A stretch of DNA of 11,226 bases from NCBI GenBank assembly GCA_947628385.1, contig CANQZS010000039.1, positions 1 through 11,226 of the forward strand, given 5' to 3'. The notes below the pieces were generated by a model. The model saw only the letters and a list, made by a program, of their open reading frames with translations. It was not told where the DNA came from and did not search any database. The position numbers and the translations under genes were made by a program. Below, in pieces: positions 1 through 5,616 of the stretch. The stretch comes from an uncultured Clostridia bacterium. GTDB lineage: Bacteria; Bacillota; Clostridia; Oscillospirales; Ruminococcaceae. Positions within the stretch are counted from its first letter, which is position 1, and each line of letters begins with the position of its first letter.

Positions 1-113
1 ATTCATAAGCACATTCGACGGGATCGCCCACTTCCTTTATGCCTTGGAAGTTCACGCCCTTTACGACCTTTCCGTCGAACGTCAAGACAGGGTATTATCC
101 TTTTTGCAAGCAT
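1..113 (-). pseudogene. hisF: hisF 5' end, frameshifted at codon 13 and cut by the window edge (imidazole glycerol phosphate synthase cyclase subunit)
   Basis: HisF is the (beta/alpha)8-barrel cyclase subunit of IGP synthase. It uses ammonia from HisH to turn PRFAR into imidazole glycerol phosphate and AICAR. The frame from the ATG at 113-111 reads MLAKRIIPCLDV, the family's standard N-terminus, including the catalytic Asp (D11). After V12 (codon 80-78) the frame continues as unrelated residues and stops at TGA 5-3, giving a 36-residue peptide. If the single C at 77 is skipped, the frame starting at 76 reads DGKVVKGVNFQGIKEVGDPV, good HisF sequence, open to the window edge. Restoring GA (GTT CGA GAC for GTT CGA C) would give the canonical LDVRDGKVVKG. 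The ATG follows the hisH stop directly (TAAATG), with an SD at 129-121. The break is seen directly. Whether it is a true mutation or a sequence error cannot be decided here. Confidence 0.88.
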
Positions 114-728
114 TTACTTTCCCTCCCCTGACAGCTTAACGAAATTTTCAAGAATTTTGAGACCGGTCTTTCCGCTCTTTTCCGGATGGAACTGCGCGCC
201 GAAAACGGTCTTTCCGTCCGAAACAAGCGCCGGTACCTTATGTCCGTATTCGCAGTAAGCATACAAATTTTCATCATCACAAAACGCTTTGTAGGAGTGG
301 ACGAAATAAACATATTCCTCCTCGGAAAGTCCGTTAAAAAGCGGACAATCATGGTTTATCTCAAGCTTGTTCCAGCCCATATGCGGAATAACAAGATCCG
401 GCTCTTCTATCCTGTCAACATAGCCTTTTATAAGACCAAGACCCTCACATTCCTCAAATTCAAAGCCCTTGTCAAAAAGAAGCTGCATTCCCAGACAAAT
501 TCCCAGAAACGGCTTTTTCTTGGCTTCTGTTCTGATAGTGTCCACAAGTCCGCTTTCGAAAAGCATTTTCATTGCCCACGGGAACGCGCCGACTCCCGGC
601 AGAATGACCGCGTCGGCGTTTCTGATGTCCGTTTCAGACTTGGTGAGAATGTTTTCATATCCGAGATGATCGAGAGCATTCTTTACGCTGAATATATTTC
701 CCGCGCCGTAATCAATTACTGCGATCAT
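114..728 (-). CDS. hisH: Imidazole glycerol phosphate synthase, glutamine amidotransferase subunit HisH
   Basis: HisH hydrolyses glutamine and channels ammonia to HisF for the fifth step of histidine synthesis. At 204 aa it has the family's usual length and is a complete class I (triad) amidotransferase. Visible motifs are the N-terminal IAVIDYGAGN, the PGVGAF oxyanion segment (residues 44-49), the nucleophile Cys78 in GICLGMQLL, YFVHSY (141-146), and His181/Glu183 in AQFHPEKSG. The start is fixed by a 1-nt overlap with the hisB stop (TAATG) and by a GGGAG ribosome site with a 7-nt spacer. It is followed directly by hisF, so the two subunits are translationally coupled. hisA, which often sits between them, is absent. 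If hisF is really broken, this glutaminase has no partner. Confidence 0.97.
   Translation of the reverse strand: MIAVIDYGAGNIFSVKNALDHLGYENILTKSETDIRNADAVILPGVGAFPWAMKMLFESGLVDTIRTEAKKKPFLGICLGMQLLFDKGFEFEECEGLGLIKGYVDRIEEPDLVIPHMGWNKLEINHDCPLFNGLSEEEYVYFVHSYKAFCDDENLYAYCEYGHKVPALVSDGKTVFGAQFHPEKSGKTGLKILENFVKLSGEGK
121..129 (-). promoter_or_regulatory. Ribosome binding site for hisF inside the hisH 3' end
   Basis: On the minus strand the bases read AGGGGAGGG, followed by a 7-nt spacer that contains the hisH stop, then the hisF ATG. The strong, well-spaced site shows that the ATG at 113 is the intended start, so the frame break just downstream is not caused by a misplaced start. Confidence 0.75.
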
Positions 729-1306
729 TATAACACTCCCTTAGTGGAAAGTATCTCATTCCCCGAAATTTCCTTTGCGTCTTTCAAAGCATGAGCGGCA
801 GCCTTGAAAAGCGCTTCGGCAATATGATGATCGTTCTTTCCGTATTCGCATTTCAGGTGCAGAGTAATTCCGGCATTGAACGCAAACGCGCGGAAAAATT
901 CCTCTATAAGACAGGAGTCAAGCTCTCCTATCCTGTTATCGCTGAAATTTGCGTCAAAAACAAGGTAAGGACGTCCGCTTATGTCAAGACTTGCAAAACC
1001 TAATGCTTCGTCCATGGGAATGAAAGCTGTTCCGTAACGCTTTATGCCTTTCATATCGCCTATAGCCTGCGCAAAAGCCTTTCCAAGAACGATCCCCGTA
1101 TCCTCAACGGAATGATGACCGTCAACAAACAGATCTCCCTTGACCTTTACCGTCAGGTCAAGTCCGCCGTGAACTGCAAAAGCTGTCAGCATATGATCGA
1201 AAAAGCCTATTCCGGTAGAAATATCCGTTTTCCCGCTGCCGTCCAACTCAAGCTTAACGGCAATATCGGTCTCTTTGGTTTTTCTTGTGATCTCCGCGTT
1301 TCTCAA
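728..1306 (-). CDS. hisB: Imidazoleglycerol-phosphate dehydratase HisB (monofunctional)
   Basis: This enzyme dehydrates imidazole glycerol phosphate to imidazole acetol phosphate. At 192 aa it is the dehydratase alone, without the histidinol-phosphatase domain fused to it in enterobacteria. The Mn-binding motifs are complete: FDHML (His38), DGHHSVEDTG (His64, His65, Glu68) and NDHHIAEALFKA (His160, His161, Glu164). The C-terminal LSTKGVL is also typical. The start is TTG (1306-1304), chosen because MRNAEITRKTKET matches the family N-terminus and AGGAGG lies 8 nt upstream (1320-1315). A nearby ATG at 1313-1311 is out of frame. It lies 3 nt after the hisC stop and overlaps hisH by 1 nt. Confidence 0.96.
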   Translation of the reverse strand: MRNAEITRKTKETDIAVKLELDGSGKTDISTGIGFFDHMLTAFAVHGGLDLTVKVKGDLFVDGHHSVEDTGIVLGKAFAQAIGDMKGIKRYGTAFIPMDEALGFASLDISGRPYLVFDANFSDNRIGELDSCLIEEFFRAFAFNAGITLHLKCEYGKNDHHIAEALFKAAAHALKDAKEISGNEILSTKGVL

Positions 1307-1320
1307 AGCTCATTCCTCCT
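1304..1320 (-). promoter_or_regulatory. Strong ribosome binding site selecting a TTG start for hisB
   Basis: AGGAGG at 1320-1315 is a full SD core. An 8-nt spacer contains the hisC TGA, and the TTG at 1306-1304 follows. The in-phase alternatives give no better N-terminus. The ATG at 1313 is in another frame and only 1 nt from the SD. A strong SD with a weak start codon suggests translation of hisB partly depends on ribosomes finishing hisC. Confidence 0.7.
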
Positions 1321-2374
1321 CAATTCCTGTAAGGATCTCGTCGATCGCCGAAATAACTTCATTGTTTTCCTCGGGACTTCCCGCGGTAATGCGGATATAA
1401 TTTCCCAGATAACGTATCGCTATTGAACGTTCCAGAAGCTTATCGCAGATCTCCCTGCCGCAGGAGGTCTTAATAAACACGAAATTCGTTACCGTATCAA
1501 ACACTTTTTCTATGCGTGAGTGCTTTTCCGCAAGCTCCTGAAATTTATTATACAGATATTTCCTGCTTTCAATAATATCTCTGCATATCTTTTGCAGAGT
1601 TTCCTTTTCCGAAAGAACAGTGCTGCATATAGTCTGAGAGATCGTATCCGTGTTATATGGAGATTTTACGCTCCGCAAAGCAGTAGTAATGGTTTCTCCC
1701 GCAACGGCAAAGCCCATGCGTATTCCGGCAAGACCCATAGCCTTTGAACAGGTCTTTAAAATTATAAGATTGTCGTAATTTCCGACTTCATCAAGGATAC
1801 TCTGATCCCAGAAATCCATATATGCCTCGTCAACGATGACCAGACAGGACACATTCTTTAAAAGCCTGATGATCTCTGTCTTTGGCAGACCGAGAGAAGT
1901 TGGATTGCACGGATTTGAGAAAATTACCGCCTTTATCTTGTTTTCCTTGCAGTAAGCAATGACCTTAGGAACGCTTATCTGCAAATTAGGCTCTTTCTGC
2001 ATTGCTTCAACGTTCAGCTCGTAAAGGCTTCCGTAAAAAGCATACATTGAAAAATCAGGCGAAAGAGTCAGTATCTTATCTCCTTTTTCGAGGAAGCAGC
2101 CTGCGATTATGCTTATAAGCTCATCCGAGCCGTTTCCGGCGGTTATGAATTTTTGGGGAATATCATAATATTCCCCAAAAGCCTTTACCGCTTTCTCCGC
2201 CATAGGATCCGGATAGCGGTTAAGGGAAATTTTCTTTATTTCCTCGGCAATTTTATCTCCCAGTTCGTTATTGATATTGTAGTAGGATTCGTTAGCGTCC
2301 AGCCTTATTTTGTAATCGCCCTCGACGGGATCGTAAGGCTCGACTTTTTTCAACTTTGAGTTAAGCTCGTACAT
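1310..2374 (-). CDS. hisC: Histidinol-phosphate aminotransferase HisC
   Basis: This PLP enzyme transfers an amino group from glutamate to imidazole acetol phosphate, making L-histidinol phosphate. It is a fold-type I, class II aminotransferase of 354 aa, normal for the family. Visible features are the N-terminal IRLDANES (23-30), NRYPDP (52-57), AGNGSDELI (79-87), the NPCNPT loop (154-159), DEAY (182-185, the Asp that contacts the pyridine nitrogen), the Schiff-base Lys211 in SKAMGLAGIRMG, and the carboxylate-binding Arg328 in YIRITAG. An AAAGGA ribosome site lies 7 nt before the ATG, and the gene begins 12 nt after hisD. Paralogous aromatic aminotransferases share this fold, but the operon position makes HisC secure. 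Confidence 0.96.
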   Translation of the reverse strand: MYELNSKLKKVEPYDPVEGDYKIRLDANESYYNINNELGDKIAEEIKKISLNRYPDPMAEKAVKAFGEYYDIPQKFITAGNGSDELISIIAGCFLEKGDKILTLSPDFSMYAFYGSLYELNVEAMQKEPNLQISVPKVIAYCKENKIKAVIFSNPCNPTSLGLPKTEIIRLLKNVSCLVIVDEAYMDFWDQSILDEVGNYDNLIILKTCSKAMGLAGIRMGFAVAGETITTALRSVKSPYNTDTISQTICSTVLSEKETLQKICRDIIESRKYLYNKFQELAEKHSRIEKVFDTVTNFVFIKTSCGREICDKLLERSIAIRYLGNYIRITAGSPEENNEVISAIDEILTGIEEE

Positions 2375-2386
2375 AGAATTTTCCTT

Positions 2387-3673
2387 TCATTCAAATCTGA
2401 CCTTGATAGCATTTGCGTGTGCGGTCAGTCCCTCTTTTTCGGCAATGCATACAATGTCGTCCTTGGCGTCAAGAAGCGCCTGTTCGGTATAATAAATGAA
2501 GCTTGAACGCTTTATAAAGCTGTTTACCGACAGCGGAGAAAAGAATCTTGCCGTTCCGCTGGTAGGAAGAACATGGTTAGGACCTGCAAAATAGTCACCA
2601 AGCGGCTCCGGAGCGTATTTTCCGAGGAAAACCGAGCCCGCATTGTCTATCTTTCCGATGTACATAAGCGGGTTTTCCACCTGAAGTTCAAGGTGTTCCG
2701 GAGCAAGCTCATTGGCAATTTCGATAGCGCAGTCTATGCAGTCTGCAACGATTATTGCGCCGTAATCCGAAAGCGATCTTTCGATGATCTCCTTTCTTGA
2801 AATGTTCTGTACCTGTCTTTCAAGCTCGGAGATCGTCTCGTCCGCGATCCTTTCGCTTGTTGTAATAAGGATTGCCGAAGCAAGCTTGTCATGCTCAGCC
2901 TGTGACATAAGATCCGCCGCAAGATATTTCGGTTCCGCCGTTTCGTCCGCAACGACAAGGATCTCGCTTGGTCCCGCTATCATATCAATGTCTACCTTGC
3001 CGTAAAGAAGCTTTTTAGCCGTTGCAACAAAAATATTGCCCGGACCGACGATCTTGTCAACCTTTGGGATTGCTTCCGTTCCGTAAGCAAGAGCCGCAAC
3101 AGCCTGTGCGCCGCCCGCAAGGAACACTCTGTCAACGCCGCATATGGAAGCCGCTACCAGTATATCCTTATTTGGAGTCCCGTCTTTAAGCGGAGGAGTG
3201 ACCATAATGATCTCCTTGACTCCCGCAATTTTCGCCGGGATAGCGTTCATAAGCACCGAGGATGGATATGCCGCCGTTCCTCCGGGAACATACAGACCCA
3301 CTCTTTCAAGTCCTCTTACGCGCTGTCCGAGAATGACCCCATTGTCGTGAGGATCAATAAAGCCCTGTTCCTTTTGTCTGTGGTGAAATGCTGCAATATT
3401 TTCCATAGCGTCCAGAAGAGCGTTTACAAAATCCTCGTCCGCTTCATCAAGAGCGTCATGGATAACGTCAAGAGGTACCTCGTAATATTCCGGAAGCTTT
3501 CCGTCAAATTTCAGAGTATAATCCTTTACAGCCTTATCGCCGTTTTCCTTGACATTTTCTATTATTTCGGAAACGATCTCGGAAATTTTCTTATCCGTCT
3601 CACCGTTTCTTTTTTCTACCTCTTTAAGAAAAGCCGCTTCCGCTTTTCCGTCAGCAATAATTTTCCTTATCAT
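2387..3673 (-). CDS. hisD: Histidinol dehydrogenase HisD
   Basis: HisD is a Zn- and NAD-dependent enzyme that catalyses the last two oxidations, L-histidinol to histidinal to histidine. At 428 aa it is full length. All the known functional residues can be placed: zinc ligands Gln258 and His261 (SQAEHD), Asp360 (LGDYFAGPNH) and His419 (LTAHANA), and the catalytic pair Glu326/His327 (LAPEHLEL). The family signatures VGLYVPGGTAAYPS (125-138), VGPGNIFVATAK (209-220) and DMIAGPSEILV (230-240) are also intact. The ATG at 3673 lies 7 nt from a perfect GGAGGT site and 17 nt after hisG, the widest gap in the operon. Confidence 0.98.
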   Translation of the reverse strand: MIRKIIADGKAEAAFLKEVEKRNGETDKKISEIVSEIIENVKENGDKAVKDYTLKFDGKLPEYYEVPLDVIHDALDEADEDFVNALLDAMENIAAFHHRQKEQGFIDPHDNGVILGQRVRGLERVGLYVPGGTAAYPSSVLMNAIPAKIAGVKEIIMVTPPLKDGTPNKDILVAASICGVDRVFLAGGAQAVAALAYGTEAIPKVDKIVGPGNIFVATAKKLLYGKVDIDMIAGPSEILVVADETAEPKYLAADLMSQAEHDKLASAILITTSERIADETISELERQVQNISRKEIIERSLSDYGAIIVADCIDCAIEIANELAPEHLELQVENPLMYIGKIDNAGSVFLGKYAPEPLGDYFAGPNHVLPTSGTARFFSPLSVNSFIKRSSFIYYTEQALLDAKDDIVCIAEKEGLTAHANAIKVRFE

Positions 3674-3680
3674 TTATCTG

Positions 3681-3686
3681 ACCTCC
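3681..3686 (-). promoter_or_regulatory. Consensus ribosome binding site of hisD
   Basis: GGAGGT on the minus strand sits 7 nt before the hisD ATG, in the 17-nt hisG-hisD gap. It fixes the start and shows that hisD can be initiated independently of hisG. Confidence 0.75.
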
Positions 3687-3690
3687 GTTA

Positions 3691-4329
3691 TTACAGGTTA
3701 TCTTCAATAAGCTTAATAAGAGTCTCTATCTCCTGCTGTCTCATTTTAAGACTTACCATATTTACTATTAGTCTTGCTGATATTGGAGAAATATCTTCAA
3801 ATACCTCAAGACCGTTTTCTTTAAGAGTTGTTCCCGTCTCGACTATATCGACTATAGCGTCTGAAAGTCCGAGCAGCGGAGCAAGCTCAACGCTTCCCTC
3901 GATTTTTACGATGTCAACGTCCATGCCTTTCTTTTCAAAGAATGTTCTTGAAACATTTGGATATTTTGTAGCGATCGTTTTTACGTTGTAGCCGCCGTAG
4001 AAGTCTGTTCCTTTTTTTCCTGCAAGGGCAAATTTACACCGTCCGAAGCCAAGATCGGCGATTTCAAAGAATTTGCCGTTCATTTCCATTATGGTGTCCT
4101 TTCCCACCACTCCCATGTCGCAAACTCCGTTTTCAACATATGTTATTACGTCCGCCGCCTTAGCAAGAACGACCTCTATGGAGTCTCCTACCGGAAGAAT
4201 TAGCTTTCTGCCCTTATCACGTACAGCGGAGCAGTCATAGCCTATCTTTTCAAGAAGTCCCACTGTGTCCTTTTCAAGTCTGCCCTTTGTAAGAGCTATA
4301 CGCAGAGGTCTGCTGCCGTTTTCCATCAT
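3691..4329 (-). CDS. hisG: ATP phosphoribosyltransferase catalytic subunit HisG, short form
   Basis: HisG condenses ATP with PRPP to phosphoribosyl-ATP, the committed step. At 212 aa it is the short form, lacking the C-terminal ACT-like histidine-binding domain of long HisG. Short enzymes need HisZ for activity and feedback inhibition, and hisZ lies immediately upstream. Visible elements are the N-terminal LRIALTKGRL (9-18), ENGVCDMGVVGKD (66-78), and the PRPP-binding loop within DAIVDIVETGTTLKENGL (157-174). The start is ambiguous between two adjacent ATGs. The one at 4329 overlaps hisZ by 4 nt and lies 5 nt from a GGAGGT site (4340-4335). The one at 4326 lies 8 nt from that site and is perhaps the better start (211 aa). 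Confidence 0.97.
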   Translation of the reverse strand: MMENGSRPLRIALTKGRLEKDTVGLLEKIGYDCSAVRDKGRKLILPVGDSIEVVLAKAADVITYVENGVCDMGVVGKDTIMEMNGKFFEIADLGFGRCKFALAGKKGTDFYGGYNVKTIATKYPNVSRTFFEKKGMDVDIVKIEGSVELAPLLGLSDAIVDIVETGTTLKENGLEVFEDISPISARLIVNMVSLKMRQQEIETLIKLIEDNL

Positions 4330-5525
4330 TCCTTACCTCCCACGTTTTTCTCGATAATATCCACACCTACGCATACTGCCCTTGGAATATGCTTATTTTC
4401 GGCATATGCGATGGTCTCCTCAAAGGATCCGAAAACAGAGCTTTCCGCAATAAGACCGCTTTTGCGAAGCTTTCCGGCATATTCCACAGCCTTTATCTCA
4501 AAGCCGTCCTCACCGTAAACTATAACGTCCGGAACAGGCGTAGAATATCCCACAGACTGCTTTATTATCTTTGCGGCAGCGTCTATATTTACTGCGAATC
4601 CCGTAGCGGGAACGTCATATCCGAATTCCGCAAGAAGCTTATTGTATCTTCCTCCTGAAAGAACAGCATCGCCGTATCCCTCAAGATAGCCTTTTATAAC
4701 GACGCCGGTATAGTAATCGAGCTTATTTACAAGACCGAGATCTATCGTTATCTTTCCGTTATATCCCAGAGCCGTAAGGCTGTCATAGATCCCTCTAAGC
4801 TCGCAGATTATATCCTTTCCGCCGTCAAAGAGCTTTTCTGCTTTTTCAAAGACCTCCTCGCCTCCGAAAAGTCTCGGAAGAATTTTCAGTGCGTCGGTAA
4901 GCTCATTTTTGCCGATACTGTCAAGCAGATCGTTCAGAGCAGGATAATTCTTTACCTCAATAAGACTGCGTATCTGCTCTGTAGTTTCTTTGTCAACGCC
5001 AAGCTTTCCCACAAGAGCCTTGAAATATCCTATATCGCCTATTTCAAAGCGGAAGCTCTCATTTTCAAGCGAGGAAAGCACCTCTATAGCTCCTGCAAGG
5101 ACCTCCAGATCTGCTCTTTTGGAGTCGGATCCTATAAGCTCGATGCCCATCTGATGTATCTCATCGCTCCTGCCGCGCATAGCAGGCTTATTGCGGTAAA
5201 CATTCTGGCGGTAAAAAAGCCTAAGCGGGAGCTGAGCGTCTCTGAGCCTTGTTGCAGCTACTCTTGCGATAGGCATTGTGGAATCCGGACGGACTACAAG
5301 TATCCTGCCTTTATTATCCGTAAGCTTATACATACTTTCCTGAGGAAAATATCTGGAATTAAGATTGAAAATATCGAAAAATTCCAGTCCCGGAGTAACT
5401 ATCTCGCAGTAGCCCATTGATTTGAATATTCCTGAAAGCTTTTCCTCAAGGCTACGTCTTACAGCGCAGTCCTCAAAAAGAAGGTCCTTTGTACCCTCCG
5501 GAGTAAGCAGATCATAACGTTTCAT
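4326..5525 (-). CDS. hisZ: ATP phosphoribosyltransferase regulatory subunit HisZ (HisRS paralogue)
   Basis: HisZ forms a hetero-octamer with short HisG and carries the histidine-sensing site. At 399 aa it has the class II aminoacyl-tRNA synthetase catalytic fold: motif 1 near residues 36-48 (SMGYCEIVTPGLE), motif 2 with RLFYRQNVYRNKPAMRGRSDE (102-122), and motif 3 near 289-312 (LSGGRYNKLL to ATGFAVNID). It is not a working HisRS, because the HisRS-specific LVRGLDYY segment reads LVNKLDYY here (265-272), so the catalytic Arg is Asn267. Residues about 331-395 resemble a shortened anticodon-binding domain. It is the first gene of the operon, 47 nt from the predicted transcription start, with AAGGAG 6 nt before the ATG. 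Confidence 0.95.
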   Translation of the reverse strand: MKRYDLLTPEGTKDLLFEDCAVRRSLEEKLSGIFKSMGYCEIVTPGLEFFDIFNLNSRYFPQESMYKLTDNKGRILVVRPDSTMPIARVAATRLRDAQLPLRLFYRQNVYRNKPAMRGRSDEIHQMGIELIGSDSKRADLEVLAGAIEVLSSLENESFRFEIGDIGYFKALVGKLGVDKETTEQIRSLIEVKNYPALNDLLDSIGKNELTDALKILPRLFGGEEVFEKAEKLFDGGKDIICELRGIYDSLTALGYNGKITIDLGLVNKLDYYTGVVIKGYLEGYGDAVLSGGRYNKLLAEFGYDVPATGFAVNIDAAAKIIKQSVGYSTPVPDVIVYGEDGFEIKAVEYAGKLRKSGLIAESSVFGSFEETIAYAENKHIPRAVCVGVDIIEKNVGGKE

Positions 5526-5555
5526 TTGAATCTCCTTTACTTTAATGTGGTAAAA

Positions 5556-5587
5556 TAGTATCGTAGTATCTTGGTATTATGATACCA
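5556..5587 (-). promoter_or_regulatory. Candidate repressor operator: four half-sites in an 8-nt register over the his -10 and start site
   Basis: A perfect inverted repeat, TGGTAT-4 nt-ATACCA (5587-5572), covers the -10 box. It is followed by two direct copies of GATACTA (5570-5564 and 5562-5556). Taken together, an ATACYA half-site recurs exactly every 8 nt (ending at 5572, 5564 and 5556), with one inverted copy upstream. Placement over the -10 and the start site implies repression. TrpR-family regulators bind tandem sites 8 bp apart, and a TrpR-family protein (HisR/YerC) has been proposed to control his genes in Firmicutes, so that family is my best guess. The repeats are directly seen; the regulator is inferred. 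Confidence 0.6.
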
Positions 5588-5607
5588 TATTATTTAAGCA
5601 ATGTCAA
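5579..5607 (-). promoter_or_regulatory. Sigma-A promoter of the his operon
   Basis: Reading the minus strand, TTGACA (5607-5602, perfect -35) is followed by a 17-nt spacer and TATCAT (5584-5579, five of six bases). TG at 5587-5586 gives an extended -10. A run of seven A at 5618-5612, partly inside the polC stop codon, resembles an UP element. The predicted start is near 5572, leaving a leader of about 47 nt, which has room for the ribosome site but not for a T-box or an attenuator. This is the only obvious promoter before hisZ. Confidence 0.85.
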
Positions 5608-5616
5608 TACCTTTTT

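Noticed and set aside
60..90. Programmed ribosomal frameshifting as the explanation for hisF
   Set aside because: No known slippery heptamer, stop codon at the shift point, or downstream stem is evident. A simple 2-bp deletion or sequence error explains the break with fewer assumptions.
95..352. An 85-codon minus-strand frame overlapping the hisH 3' end and the hisF start
   Set aside because: It is out of frame with both hisH and hisF and rich in Arg/Ser in the manner of shadow frames. The hisF frame with an SD and canonical N-terminus is the real one.
186..794. A 202-codon plus-strand open frame across hisH and hisB
   Set aside because: It is an antisense shadow of two clear enzymes and contains no recognisable domain.
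3347..3991. A 214-codon plus-strand open frame rich in Leu, Ile, Phe and Ser
   Set aside because: It is antisense to hisD and hisG, both of which have complete active-site motifs. Its composition is what the complement of their codons gives, and it has no ribosome site or family motif.
5526..5572. A histidine T-box or leader-peptide attenuator before hisZ
   Set aside because: The predicted leader is only about 47 nt, with no His-codon run, no T-box motif and no terminator stem.
5572..5587. The palindrome downstream of polC as an intrinsic terminator
   Set aside because: The stem is AT-rich and only 6 bp, no T run follows on the minus strand, and it coincides with the -10 box, so an operator fits better.
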